Assembly: GCA_009701885.1 (NCBI GenBank) | Contig: WLJH01000015.1 | Coordinates: forward strand, 29,718-93,717 | Direction: 5' to 3' | DNA from: Actinomycetota bacterium | GTDB lineage: Bacteria > Actinomycetota > Actinomycetes > Propionibacteriales > Nocardioidaceae | DNA length: 64,000 nucleotides | Shown: in pieces, positions 33,705 to 43,366 of the stretch | Layout of the letters: each line of letters begins with the position of its first letter | Numbering within the stretch: the stretch's first letter is position 1 | Translations under genes and position numbers: made by a program | Notes under the pieces: generated by a model | The model's database searches: none | What the model saw: the letters and a program-made list of their open reading frames with translations, nothing else | What the model was told of the DNA's origin: nothing

Positions 33705-33870
33705 CGAGGGGCGCTCGCCGAGCAGCAGCTCCTCGACCGACCCCTCGTCGTCGAGGTCGGGTGCGGGGTCAGGTACTGGGTCGGGCGCGGGCGGCGGGGC
33801 GCCGGGACCGGCCGGGTCCTCGGGCCGTCCGGGCTGCTCGGGGGTGCTCAGCGCGGGGCTCCGGACCGGG

Positions 33871-34251
33871 TCAGGACTGCTCGCCGCCCCCGGCGAAGCG
33901 TTCCTTGGCCACCGCTTCGAGCTGCTCGCCGAACTTCGGCATCTCGACCGCGAGCCGGTTGAGCTGGTCGGCGGTGAAGTGGATGAGCTCCAGCGGGGTC
34001 AGCGCCACGATGCTGGCCGAGCGCAGCGAGTGGTTGAGGATCGCGGCCTCGCCGACGATGTCACCCTCCCCGACCTGGGCGATCTCCTTGCCGTGCTGAC
34101 GCACCGAGACCGTGCCGGACAAGATGATGTAGGCCTTGTCGGCGCCGGTGCGCTCCGAGATCGGGGCCCAGCCCTCCGGCAGGGTCACGCGGGTGCCGGC
34201 CGAGCTGATCTTCGCGATCTCCTGAGGAGTGAACGCGCTGAAGAACGACAT
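33871..34251 (-). CDS. Cyclic nucleotide-binding domain protein
   Basis: AYIILSGTVSVRQHGKEIAQVGEGDIVGEAAILNHSLRSASIVALTPLELIHF. Confidence 0.85.
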   Translation of the reverse strand: MSFFSAFTPQEIAKISSAGTRVTLPEGWAPISERTGADKAYIILSGTVSVRQHGKEIAQVGEGDIVGEAAILNHSLRSASIVALTPLELIHFTADQLNRLAVEMPKFGEQLEAVAKERFAGGGEQS

Positions 34252-34345
34252 GGGGGTCCTTTCCGCCGGTCGTGGGTCCTCCCGGCCGCATCCTCGCGGA
34301 CGCGTGTCAGAGGTGTAAAGGAAGCGTCTCGCGGGTCACAGCAGG

Positions 34346-35563
34346 TCAGAGCGGGTCGCGGGTGATCGGGCAGCTCATGCAGCGCGGGCCGCCGCGGCCC
34401 GAGCCGAGCTCGGATCCGGCGATCCGCACGACCTCGATCCCGGCCTCCTCGAGCCGGTCGTTGGTCTCGTCGTTGCGCTCGTAGGCGACCGCGACCCGGG
34501 GTGCCAGCGCCAGGGTGTTGTTGCCGTCGTCCCACTGCTCGCGTTCGGCGGTGACCGGGTCCAGGCCGGTGTCGATCTGGTGCAGCTGGTCGATGCCCAT
34601 CGCGCGCGCCGCCGCCACGAGGAACGGCTCGGGCTCGGCGACGCTGAGGGTCAGCGTGGCCTCGTCGCCCTGCTCGGTCATGGTCACGGCGTGGGCGACG
34701 AGGGAGTCGGCGACGTTGGGGTACATCACGACCTTGTCGACGTCGACGAGCGTGCAGATCGTGTCCAGGTGCATCGTGGCCCGCTCCTGGGCGATCGGCA
34801 CCGCCAGCACCGTGCGCGCGAGCCCGGCGTGGAAGACCTGGCGGGCGAAGCGCTCGACACCGGCCGGCGTCGTACGCTCCCCGACGCCGACGGCGATCAC
34901 GCCCGGCGCGAGGTGCAGGACGTCGCCGCCCTCGACGTGCTCGGAGTGCCAGCCGTGGATCTTGCGGGTGCCGCGGAAGCGGGGGTGCTCGGTGTAGATC
35001 AGCTCGGTCAGCTGGGTCTCGCGCGAGCGCGCCGGCATGGCCAGCGAGGTGATGGCGACCCGGTCGCGCACCCACACGCTGGAGTCGCGGGTGAAGAGCA
35101 GGTTGGGCAGCGGGTCGACCAGGAAGTCGTACGGCGAGAGCAGGCTCGTGACCAGGCCGAACCCACCGCGCACCTCGTCGTTGCGGATGCCGGCCGTGAG
35201 GTAGGCCGTCAGCTCCTCGGGCGAGGCGTCGTGGAGGAAGTGCGCGAGGTAGGTGCGCAGGGTGTCGCCGAGGTGCAGCCCCGAGAGGGCGGAGGTGACC
35301 GCGTGGTTGCGGGCGATCTCGTCCTGCAGGGTCTCGGTGAGCAGCTCGGTCAGGTAGAGCACCTCGACGTCGCGGTCGCGCAGCGCCTGGGCGAAGGCGT
35401 CGTGCTCCTCCTGCGCGCGGGCCACCCAGGGGATGCCGTCGAAGAGCAGCCGGTCGTTGTTGCGCGGGGTCAGCCGCTTCAGCTCGTTGCCGGGCCGGTG
35501 CAGCATGACCGTGCGGAGACGACCGACCTCGCTGTCGGCGTACGGGGCGGGGCGCTCGCTCAT
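34346..35563 (-). CDS. arcA: Arginine deiminase
   Basis: [46 protein letters not shown]...FTRDSSVWV...[16 protein letters not shown]. Confidence 0.95.
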   Translation of the reverse strand: MSERPAPYADSEVGRLRTVMLHRPGNELKRLTPRNNDRLLFDGIPWVARAQEEHDAFAQALRDRDVEVLYLTELLTETLQDEIARNHAVTSALSGLHLGDTLRTYLAHFLHDASPEELTAYLTAGIRNDEVRGGFGLVTSLLSPYDFLVDPLPNLLFTRDSSVWVRDRVAITSLAMPARSRETQLTELIYTEHPRFRGTRKIHGWHSEHVEGGDVLHLAPGVIAVGVGERTTPAGVERFARQVFHAGLARTVLAVPIAQERATMHLDTICTLVDVDKVVMYPNVADSLVAHAVTMTEQGDEATLTLSVAEPEPFLVAAARAMGIDQLHQIDTGLDPVTAEREQWDDGNNTLALAPRVAVAYERNDETNDRLEEAGIEVVRIAGSELGSGRGGPRCMSCPITRDPL

Positions 35564-35619
35564 GGACCGCACCCTAGTGAACGCGGGCCTAGTCCCCGGC
35601 CACCCGTGAGGTCCGGACG

Positions 35620-35663
35620 GCCGAGCAGTCAGTTCCTCGCCCTCGAGCAGTCAGTCGCCTGCC
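35620..35663 (+). repeat. 22-nt-period tandem repeat family D, two units
   Basis: GCCGAGCAGTCAGTTCCTCGCC / CTCGAGCAGTCAGTCGCCTGCC. Confidence 0.75.
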
Positions 35664-35676
35664 GCCGCGTGCGAGG

Positions 35677-36522
35677 TCAGGCCTGCGCGCGGAACGGGTC
35701 GGCCGGGTAGACCCCGAGGATCGTGATGTCGGTGGTGAAGAAGGCCAGCTCCTCCAGCGCATTGCGCAGCGGCGTCTCCTCGGGGTGCCCGTCGACCTCG
35801 GCGAGGAACTGCGTCGCGGTGAACTGCCCGTCGACCATGTAGCTCTCCAGCTTGGTCATGTTCACGCCGTTGGTCGCGAAGCCCCCCAGCGCCTTGTAGA
35901 GCGCGGCCGGCAGGTTGCGCACGTTGAAGACGAAGCTGGTCACCACGGGGCCGTTGCCCGGCGGGGCCTGCACGAAGTCGCGGCTGAGCACGACGAACCG
36001 GGTCGTGTTGTGGTCCTCGTCCTCGACGTCGGCGGCGAGCACCTCCAGGCCGTAGATCTCCGCGGCCAGCGGCGGGCTGATCGAGGCCTGGGTGGGGTCC
36101 TTGGCCTCCGCGACCTCCCGGGCGGCGCCGGCGGTGTCGCCCGAGATGAGCGGGGTCAGGCCGTGCTCGCGGATGATCCGGCGGCACTGGCCCAGGGCGT
36201 GCACGTGGCTGTGCACGGTGCGGATCGTGTCCAGGCTCGCGCCCGGCACGGCCATCAGGTGGAACCGGATCCGCAGGAAGTGCTCGGCCACGATGTGCAG
36301 CCCGCTGCCGGGCAGGAAGTGGTGGATGTCGGCGACCCGGCCGGCGATGGAGTTGTCGATCGGGATCATCGCCAGCTCGGCCTCACCGCCCGCCACCGCG
36401 GCGAACACGTCCTCGAAGGAGGCGCACGGCAGGGCCTCCAGGTCGGGGTAGTGCTCCTGGCACACGATGTGGGAGTTGGCGCCCGGCTCTCCCTGGTAGG
36501 CGATGCGTCGCGGATCCGGCAC
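35677..36522 (-). CDS. pheA: Prephenate dehydratase
   Basis: RIAYQGEPGANSHIVCQEHYPDLEALPCASFEDVFAAVAGGEAELAMIPIDNSIAGRVADIHHFLP; C-terminal ACT-like domain. Confidence 0.95.
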   Translation of the reverse strand: MPDPRRIAYQGEPGANSHIVCQEHYPDLEALPCASFEDVFAAVAGGEAELAMIPIDNSIAGRVADIHHFLPGSGLHIVAEHFLRIRFHLMAVPGASLDTIRTVHSHVHALGQCRRIIREHGLTPLISGDTAGAAREVAEAKDPTQASISPPLAAEIYGLEVLAADVEDEDHNTTRFVVLSRDFVQAPPGNGPVVTSFVFNVRNLPAALYKALGGFATNGVNMTKLESYMVDGQFTATQFLAEVDGHPEETPLRNALEELAFFTTDITILGVYPADPFRAQA

Positions 36523-36551
36523 CCGCGCAGTCTAGGCCGCGGCCGCCGCCC

Positions 36552-36680
36552 GTCGCCGTCGCGAGCGGCGCCAGACGCGTGGCCTGGCAAGGCGCCGATG
36601 CGAAGGCCCACTCGTTCGTTCGTCGAGCGTCGGCAACGCAGACAGGGCGCGCGGATGGTGTCGCGTAGCAGGCGACGGGC
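36552..36680 (+). repeat. Dispersed ~130-nt intergenic element, copy 1
   Basis: CGCCGTCGCGAGCGGCG...GGCAAGGCGC...GCGAAGGC...CGTCGAG.GTC.GCAACGC...GTCGCG.AGCAGGCGA, shared with the reverse complement of 39750-39886. Confidence 0.75.
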
Positions 36681-36706
36681 GGTGGCCGCGGGCTAGGTTC
36701 GCTGCC

Positions 36707-37105
36707 GTGGAGATCCTGGTCGTGCTCACCCTGGTGGTCGCCCTCGCCGCGCTGGCCTGTGCCGTGCAGGCCCTGCGGACCGTCCGGGCGGGCGCCCGAC
36801 GCGACTCGGTCGAGGCGCTGCCCGAGGACGTCCTGGGTCTGCGCCAGGAGGTCGCCGCGCTCCGCGCCGAGGGCCGTGATGCCCTGCGGCACCTGGCCGC
36901 GGTCCGCTACGACGCCTTCGGCGACATGGGCGGGCACCTCTCCTGGTCGGTGGCCCTGCTCGACGACGGCGGCAACGGCGTGGTGCTCACCTCGATCCAC
37001 GGCCGCTCCGAGGCCCGCACCTACGCCAAGTCGATCGCCTCTTGGCGCTGCGACCTGCAGCTCTCGCCCGAGGAGTCCGAGGCCGTCGAGGCGGCGCGTC
37101 CGTAG
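36707..37105 (+). CDS. DUF4446 family protein
   Basis: LRHLAAVRYDAFGDMGGHLSWSVALLDDGGNGVVLTSIHGRSEARTYAKSI. Confidence 0.88.
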   Translation: MEILVVLTLVVALAALACAVQALRTVRAGARRDSVEALPEDVLGLRQEVAALRAEGRDALRHLAAVRYDAFGDMGGHLSWSVALLDDGGNGVVLTSIHGRSEARTYAKSIASWRCDLQLSPEESEAVEAARP

Positions 37106-37230
37106 GGGCTGGCCCGCGGAAGGTTCGGCTGGTGCCGGCTGGACCTTTCGGTCCACGGGCGAAGGTCCAGCCGTACGCCGAAAGTTCTGACCCAGCCGCC
37201 GTCCCGCCGCCGTACGCCGCCGCGCCCGGC

Positions 37231-37971
37231 TCAGAGCAGGCTGAGCGCCCCGACGACGGCGAGCCCCACCGCGGCGACCGCGGCCACCTTCGTCACGATC
37301 CCGGCCGTCCGGGCCGATCCCGCGGCTGACTCCACCAGCTGCTCCTCGGTGCGCGTGGTGATCACGAGGTCGCCCTTGGCCGGTGCTCCCACGACCAGCC
37401 GGCCGTCCCGCTCGCTGACCTCCCCGCGCACGAACAGCCGCGTGCCGGGCTCCAGCACCCACTCCTCGTGCTCGAACCCGATCGTGTCCCGTCCGCCACC
37501 GCGACGACCCTCGCGGAACTCCGACACGGTCCGCCGCGCCCCGTCGACCCCCGAGGTCGGCTCGACGAGCACCTCGCCGGTGGCGTCGCGCAGCACGAAG
37601 GCCGACTCCGAGCTCTCCGAGGTGACGGTCTCCTCCGCGGTCGAGGAGGTCCGGTTGCCCTGGGCGTCCTTGCTGACCTTCGTGTAGCGCCGGGTCACCA
37701 CCTGGCGGTGCCACACGCACGGCGTACCCGTCTCCGGGGACCGCAGCGGACCACCGGGCCCGGGCGCCGCCTCGCCGGAGAGCTCGACGACCTCGCGGTA
37801 GGACCCGGCCCCGGCTGCCGCCGAGGCGGCCGCCGCGAGCTCGCGCAGCGTCGCGACCGTGGAGGTCTCGGTCGCCAGCATCGCCCCGCGTCGCCGCTCG
37901 GCCGACCGGCCCATCCACCAGGCCACGCCCGCGACCGCCGCCGCCACTGCCGCCGCCACCAGGAATCCCAT
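37231..37971 (-). CDS. GIDE domain-containing membrane protein
   Basis: N- and C-terminal TM segments; EDGE-like region TGTPCVWHRQVVTRRYTK...FVLRDATGEVLVEP...LVVGAPAKGDLVITTRTEEQL. Confidence 0.7.
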   Translation of the reverse strand: MGFLVAAAVAAAVAGVAWWMGRSAERRRGAMLATETSTVATLRELAAAASAAAGAGSYREVVELSGEAAPGPGGPLRSPETGTPCVWHRQVVTRRYTKVSKDAQGNRTSSTAEETVTSESSESAFVLRDATGEVLVEPTSGVDGARRTVSEFREGRRGGGRDTIGFEHEEWVLEPGTRLFVRGEVSERDGRLVVGAPAKGDLVITTRTEEQLVESAAGSARTAGIVTKVAAVAAVGLAVVGALSLL

Positions 37972-38035
37972 GCTGTGCTCCTCGACCCGTCCGTCCCGAG
38001 AGTCGGGGTCAGCCTGGCAGAGCGGGGCCCCGCAG

Positions 38036-38101
38036 TGCGAGGAAGTGACCGGTCGACCGCGAGCAACTGACCGTTCGGCCCCAAGAACCTGACTGCTCGG
38101 C
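38036..38101 (-). repeat. 22-nt-period tandem repeat family D, three units
   Basis: Reverse strand: GCCGAGCAGTCAGGTTCTTGGG / GCCGAACGGTCAGTTGCTCGCG / GTCGACCGGTCACTTCCTCGCA. Confidence 0.75.
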
Positions 38102-38106
38102 GGTCC

Positions 38107-39699
38107 TCAGCGGGGGACGCGGACGAGCACCCGGCCGTGCACGCAGCGCATCGACAGCTCCCGGCCGGGGCCGATGGAGTCGCCGTCGAGCTGGCGCGGG
38201 GTGTCGGTGGCGGCGCGGACGACGACGGTCGAGCCGGTGCGGCGGTCGATGAGCGCGTCGGTGTGCGGCCGCTTGAGCAGCACCCGCCAGGCCAGGGGGA
38301 TCCAGGCCAGGAAGTTCTTCGGGTGCAGGATCACCACGTCGAGCGTGCCGTCGTCGATGGCGGCGTCGGGCAGCAGCGGCATCCCGGCCTGGAGGAACCC
38401 GACGTTGCCGACCACGACGGTGCGCGCGCGGTGCTTGGTGAACTCTCCGCCGTCGACGGAGATCTCGACCTTGACCGCGGGGAACATCAGCGACTTCAGG
38501 CCCGAGATGACGTAGGCGATCCAGCCGACCCGCTTCTTGATGTCCTCGTTGACGCCCTCCATGATCGCGGCGTCGAAGCCCATGCCGGCCATGACCATGA
38601 AGTAGCTGTCCTCGATGCCGTCGCCGGAGACCTCGACCATGTCGATGGCCCGGTCCTGGCCGGTCAGTGCGACGTCGATGGCGGCGCGGAGGTAGAGCGG
38701 GATGTCGAGGTTGCGGGCCAGCAGGTTGCCCGTGCCGGCGGGGACGATCCCGACGGGGATGCCGGTGCCGGCGAGCTCGGCGCACACCTCGCGCACGGTG
38801 CCGTCGCCGCCGCACACCAGCACCAGGTCGGCACCGGCCACGGAGGCCTCCTCGGCCATGCCGGTGCCGGGGTCCTCGACGGTGGTCAGGTGCCAGGTCG
38901 GGTCGGCCCAGCCGGCCTCGCGGGCCATCCCGGTCACGACCGTCTGGAACTGCCGGACGTCCTCGACCTTGATCGGGTTCAGCACGACGGCCAGCCGCTT
39001 GGTGCCGGGGATGGCCACCGGCAGCGGCTCGGCCTTGACGGCGTGGCTGCGCGGCAGCGGGGAGTACGCCGCCACGACGGTCAGCAGGATGGCCGCACCG
39101 AGCAGCACGCCGGCCACGACGTCGCTGGGGTAGTGCCGGCCCAGCAGCACGCGGTCCAGGCAGATCGCCACGACCACGAGCCCGACGGCGACGTACGCCG
39201 TGCGCCGCATGCTCGCCCGACGCACCAGCATCAGCACCAGCACGCAGACGACGCCGCCGAGCGCGGCGGCGGAGGAGGCGTGGCCGGAGGGGAAGGAGTT
39301 GGTCGACAGCAGCGCCTCGGGGTCCTGCCACGGGGGTCGCTCGCGGCCCAGCCACACCTTCATGCCTGTGGTGGCGGCCGCGGTCAGCCCCGGGACGAGG
39401 GCGGCGACGAGGGCCGCGCGGCGGTAGCCCTTGGCGAGCATCAGGCCCGCCACCACGACGGTGAGGACCGTCATGCCGATCGTGCCGAAGGTCAGCTCCA
39501 CCCACCGGAGCAGGTCGTAGGCGGGGGAGCCGGCATCGACGTACGGCGTCTCCGGGCCCGAGCTGCCGCGGGCATCGACGTCGGCCAGCGGGCCCCACCC
39601 CTGGACGACGGCCACGGCGAGCAGCGCGAGGCCGGCCCAGCACAGCAGCGCCCAGGCGAGCAGCAGGGAACGGGAGCGGTCGAGCACGGGCGACAGCAT
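38107..39699 (-). CDS. Bifunctional PAP2-type phosphatase/diacylglycerol kinase family protein
   Basis: PAP2 motifs KVWLGRERPP, FPSGHASSAAALGG, LLGRHYPSDVVAG; DAGK VLVCGGDGTVREVCAEL, GIVPAGTGNLLARNL. Confidence 0.93.
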   Translation of the reverse strand: MLSPVLDRSRSLLLAWALLCWAGLALLAVAVVQGWGPLADVDARGSSGPETPYVDAGSPAYDLLRWVELTFGTIGMTVLTVVVAGLMLAKGYRRAALVAALVPGLTAAATTGMKVWLGRERPPWQDPEALLSTNSFPSGHASSAAALGGVVCVLVLMLVRRASMRRTAYVAVGLVVVAICLDRVLLGRHYPSDVVAGVLLGAAILLTVVAAYSPLPRSHAVKAEPLPVAIPGTKRLAVVLNPIKVEDVRQFQTVVTGMAREAGWADPTWHLTTVEDPGTGMAEEASVAGADLVLVCGGDGTVREVCAELAGTGIPVGIVPAGTGNLLARNLDIPLYLRAAIDVALTGQDRAIDMVEVSGDGIEDSYFMVMAGMGFDAAIMEGVNEDIKKRVGWIAYVISGLKSLMFPAVKVEISVDGGEFTKHRARTVVVGNVGFLQAGMPLLPDAAIDDGTLDVVILHPKNFLAWIPLAWRVLLKRPHTDALIDRRTGSTVVVRAATDTPRQLDGDSIGPGRELSMRCVHGRVLVRVPR

Positions 39700-39749
39700 G
39701 GCAGAGGGGAGGCGGCCACCAACTGGGGTGAGCCGGGGCCAGGCCCGGC

Positions 39750-39886
39750 CCGCCCGCGCTCGCCTGCTGCGCGACGCCAGGCGGGCGCGATGGCGGCGTT
39801 GCGGACGACTCGACGGGCCTGGCGGCCCGCCTTCGCGCCCGCGCCTTGCCCTCACACCCGCCTGACGCCGCTCGCGACGGCGATCG
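39750..39886 (-). repeat. Dispersed ~130-nt intergenic element, copy 2 (inverted relative to copy 1)
   Basis: Reverse complement matches 36552-36680 in several conserved blocks. Confidence 0.75.
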
Positions 39887-39922
39887 CAGACGGCCCGGGC
39901 CGCCCCGGATAGCCTGCTCTGC

Positions 39923-41200
39923 ATGATCGACCCCAAGGTCCTGCGGGACGACCCCGACCGCGTCCGTGCCGCGCTCGCCAAGCGCGGGCTGTCCGACGAG
40001 GTCGTCTCCCGCTCCCTGGAGGCCGACGCCACCCGCCGGGCCGCCATCGCGACCTTCGAGGCCAAGCGCGCGGAGCAGAAGCAGCTCGGCGCCCTCATCC
40101 CGAAGGCGCAGGGTGAGGAGAAGCAGGCCCTGCTCGCGCAGACCAAGACCCTGGCAGCGGAGGTCAAGGAGGCCGAGGCCGCCCGGATCGCCGCCGACGA
40201 GACCTGGGACGCGGCGCTGAAGGAGATCCCCAACCTCGCTGCGCCCGAGGCGCCCGAGGGCGGCGAGGACGACTTCGTCGTGCTCGAGACCGTCGGGACC
40301 CCGCGCGACTTCGCCGCCGAGGGCTTCGAGCCCCGCGACCACATCGAGCTCGGCAAGCTGCTCGGCGCCATCGACATCGAGCGCGGCGCGAAGGTGTCGG
40401 GCTCGCGCTTCTACTTCCTCACCGGCGTCGGCGCGCAGCTGGAGCTGGCGCTGGTCAACCTCGCGATGGAGCAGGCCCGCGAGGCCGGCTTCACGCAGGT
40501 CATCGCGCCCTCGCTGGTCCGCCCGCGGGCCATGGACGGCACCGGCTTCCTCGGCCAGGCCGCCGACGACGTCTACCGGATCGAGGGCGAGGACCTCTAC
40601 CTCGTCGGCACCTCCGAGGTGCCGATGGCGGCCTACCACTCCGACGAGATCCTCGACCCCGCGACGCTGCCGCTGCGGTACGCCGCGTTCAGCCCCTGCT
40701 TCCGCAAGGAGGCCGGCTCGCACGGCAAGGACACCAAGGGGATCATCCGCGTCCACTGGTTCGACAAGGTCGAGATGTTCGTCTACACGACCCTCGAGGA
40801 GTCCTACGCCGAGCACGAGCGGCTGCTGCAGTGGGAGCGTGACTTCCTCGACAAGCTCGAGCTGGCCTACCGCGTCATCGACGTCGCCGCCGGCGACCTG
40901 GGGCTCTCGGCGATCCGCAAGTTCGACTGCGAGGCGTGGATCCCCACGCAGGGCAAGTACCGCGAGCTCACCTCGACCTCCAACTGCACCGAGTTCCAGA
41001 GCCGTCGCCTCGACATCAGGGGTCGGTTCGAGGACGGCACCAAGCCGCTGGCCACGCTCAACGGCACGCTCTGCGCGATGACGCGGACCATCGTGGCGAT
41101 CCTCGAGACCCACCAGCAGGCTGACGGCTCGGTGAGGGTCCCGAAGGCCCTGCAGCCGCACATGGGCGGCCTCGAGGTGCTCAGGCCGCTCGGTGGCTGA
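39923..41200 (+). CDS. serS: Serine--tRNA ligase
   Basis: [22 protein letters not shown]...[17 protein letters not shown]...[31 protein letters not shown]. Confidence 0.98.
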   Translation: MIDPKVLRDDPDRVRAALAKRGLSDEVVSRSLEADATRRAAIATFEAKRAEQKQLGALIPKAQGEEKQALLAQTKTLAAEVKEAEAARIAADETWDAALKEIPNLAAPEAPEGGEDDFVVLETVGTPRDFAAEGFEPRDHIELGKLLGAIDIERGAKVSGSRFYFLTGVGAQLELALVNLAMEQAREAGFTQVIAPSLVRPRAMDGTGFLGQAADDVYRIEGEDLYLVGTSEVPMAAYHSDEILDPATLPLRYAAFSPCFRKEAGSHGKDTKGIIRVHWFDKVEMFVYTTLEESYAEHERLLQWERDFLDKLELAYRVIDVAAGDLGLSAIRKFDCEAWIPTQGKYRELTSTSNCTEFQSRRLDIRGRFEDGTKPLATLNGTLCAMTRTIVAILETHQQADGSVRVPKALQPHMGGLEVLRPLGG

Positions 41201-42047
41201 CCCCGGCGTGGGCCCTCGGGAGGGCTGGGTCCCCAAGCTGGTCGCCCTCGACATCGACGGCACCCTCCTGCGCTGGGTCGAGGGAGCCGGCATGACGCAC
41301 GCCGACGTCGCGCCCGCGGTCCGCGACGCCGTACGCCGGGCGCAGGACGCCGGCGCCCACGTGGTGCTGGCCAGCGGCCGCTCCCCGCACGGCATGACCC
41401 CGGTCGCCGACATGCTCGACCTCCACGCCGGGCCCGACGGCGAGGTCGAACCCGTGTGGGTCGTGGCCTCCAACGGTGCCGTCGTCTTCCGCTACCCGAC
41501 CCTCGAAGTCGTGCACGAGGAGACCTTCGACGCCCGCGCCGCGGTGGCCGCCGTGCTCGAGGAGCACCCGGGTGCGCTGGTCGGGGTCGAGGAGCGCGGC
41601 CGCGGCTACCGCGTCAACAAGCCCTTCCCCGACGGCGAGCTGTCGGGGGAGATGATCCCGACGCCGCTGGAGGAGATGGTCGCCGAGCCGGTCAGCCGTG
41701 TGATCATCCGCGACCCCGAGGCCACCGCCGAGGACTTCGTGGCGCTCGCGGAGCGGCTGGGCCTGCACGGCACCGACTACGTCGTGGGCTGGACGGCGTG
41801 GATGGACCTCGCACCCGTCGGCGTCTCCAAGGCCTCGGGGCTGCAGTTGGTCTGCGACCGCCTCGGCGTCTCGGCCGAGGACGCGCTGGCGATCGGCGAC
41901 GGCCGCAACGACCTGGAGATGCTGGCCTGGGCCGGGCGCGGCGTCGCGATGGGCCAGGCGATCGAGGAGGTCCGCGCCGCTGCCGACGACGTCACCGCAC
42001 CGGTCGACGAGGACGGCGCGGCACTCGAGCTGGGGCGGTACTTCTGA
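41193..42047 (+). CDS. HAD superfamily (Cof-type) hydrolase
   Basis: [12 protein letters not shown]...[11 protein letters not shown]...[33 protein letters not shown]. Confidence 0.93.
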   Translation: MADPGVGPREGWVPKLVALDIDGTLLRWVEGAGMTHADVAPAVRDAVRRAQDAGAHVVLASGRSPHGMTPVADMLDLHAGPDGEVEPVWVVASNGAVVFRYPTLEVVHEETFDARAAVAAVLEEHPGALVGVEERGRGYRVNKPFPDGELSGEMIPTPLEEMVAEPVSRVIIRDPEATAEDFVALAERLGLHGTDYVVGWTAWMDLAPVGVSKASGLQLVCDRLGVSAEDALAIGDGRNDLEMLAWAGRGVAMGQAIEEVRAAADDVTAPVDEDGAALELGRYF

Positions 42048-42067
42048 GCACGCCCGCCCCTGCCCCC

Positions 42068-42553
42068 GTGCTCACCACCGAGCGCCTCGTCCTGCCGCTG
42101 TGGTCCTCCGACGTGGTCGCCGACCTCCGCGCCGGTCGCCGCCGCCCGGAGTGGCACCGCGACTTCCCGCGCACCGACGACCTCGACGCCGCGACGCTCT
42201 GGACCGACGGTGACCCGTGGGGTCCGCGCAGCATCGTGCGCGGCACCACCGTGCTGGGCTCGATCGGCTGCTTCGGCCCGCCCTCGCTCGCGCCGGACGA
42301 GGTGCTGGAGACCGAGGTCGGCTACGGGCTGGTCCCCGAGGCGCGCGGCTGGGGCTTCGCCACCGAGGCGCTCGCCGCGGTGCTGGCCGCCGCCGACGCC
42401 GCCGGGGTCCGGCTGCGCGCGAACGTCGAGCCCGACAACGCCGCCGGCCTCCGCGTGCTCGCGAAGAGCGGTTTCACCAGCCTGCGTGGTGCCGACGAGG
42501 AGGGCCGGCTCGTGATGGCCCGCCCGCTGCCGCCGGAGGTCTCCCGTGGCTGA
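42068..42553 (+). CDS. GNAT family N-acetyltransferase
   Basis: LTTERLVLPLW...EVGYGLVPEARGWGFATEALAAVL; GTG start. Confidence 0.88.
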   Translation: MLTTERLVLPLWSSDVVADLRAGRRRPEWHRDFPRTDDLDAATLWTDGDPWGPRSIVRGTTVLGSIGCFGPPSLAPDEVLETEVGYGLVPEARGWGFATEALAAVLAAADAAGVRLRANVEPDNAAGLRVLAKSGFTSLRGADEEGRLVMARPLPPEVSRG

Positions 42554-43349
42554 GCACCCCCGCCCCCGCCTGGTCGCCACCGACCTCGACGGCACCCTGG
42601 TCGACCGCGACGGCAACGTCTCCGAGTACACGCGCGAGGTCCTGCTGGAGGTCGAGCGCCTCGGGGTCCCGGTCGTCTTCGTGACCGGCCGCCCCCTGCG
42701 CTGGGCCCGCGACGTCTTCGAGCACGTCGGCTCCCACGGCCTCGCGGTGATCTCCAACGGTGCGGCCGTCTGGGACGTGGCCGCCGACCGTGCGCGGCTC
42801 GAGCGCCCGATCACCCCCGAGGCCGGGCGCGAGTTCGCCCGCCTGCTGCGCGAGGCGGTGCCGGGCACGGCGTACGCCGTCGAGACCCTGGCCGGCATCG
42901 AGCTGGAGCCGGGGTTCATGGAGCGCTACCCGATCCCCGACGTCGTGCGGCGCGCGCACGTCGACGAGCTGCTCGACGCCGGCGCCTGGAAGCTCCTGGC
43001 GCGGCACGAGGAGCTGTCACCGCAGGAGTTCTGGGACCGTGCGGAGGCGGCGACCGGCGACCGCCTGACCATCACCTGGTCGAGCTCCACCACGCTGCTG
43101 GAGATCAGCGCCGCGCAGGTCACGAAGGCCTCGACGCTGGCGATGGTCTGCGCCGACCTGGGGATCGGCCCGGAGGAGGTCATCGCGTTCGGCGACATGC
43201 CCAACGACATCCCGATGCTCTCGTGGGCCGGCCGCTCGTGGGCGATGGCCGACGCCCACCCGACGGTGGTCGAGGTCGCCGACGAGGTCGCGCCGAGCCA
43301 TCACGAGGACGGCGTGGCCCGGGTCCTGGCTGGTGTCTTCGACCTGTGA
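42546..43349 (+). CDS. HAD superfamily (Cof-type) hydrolase
   Basis: RLVATDLDGTLVDRDGNVSEYTREVLLEVERLGVPVVFVTGRPLRW...VIAFGDMPNDIPMLSWAGRSWAMADAHP. Confidence 0.93.
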   Translation: MAEHPRPRLVATDLDGTLVDRDGNVSEYTREVLLEVERLGVPVVFVTGRPLRWARDVFEHVGSHGLAVISNGAAVWDVAADRARLERPITPEAGREFARLLREAVPGTAYAVETLAGIELEPGFMERYPIPDVVRRAHVDELLDAGAWKLLARHEELSPQEFWDRAEAATGDRLTITWSSSTTLLEISAAQVTKASTLAMVCADLGIGPEEVIAFGDMPNDIPMLSWAGRSWAMADAHPTVVEVADEVAPSHHEDGVARVLAGVFDL

Positions 43350-43366
43350 CCTGCTTCCATGGCCCG

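Noticed and set aside
38009-41473. 1154-aa reverse-strand ORF opposite serS
   Set aside because: Antisense to serS and frame-shifted relative to the real PAP2-DAGK gene; low-complexity composition.
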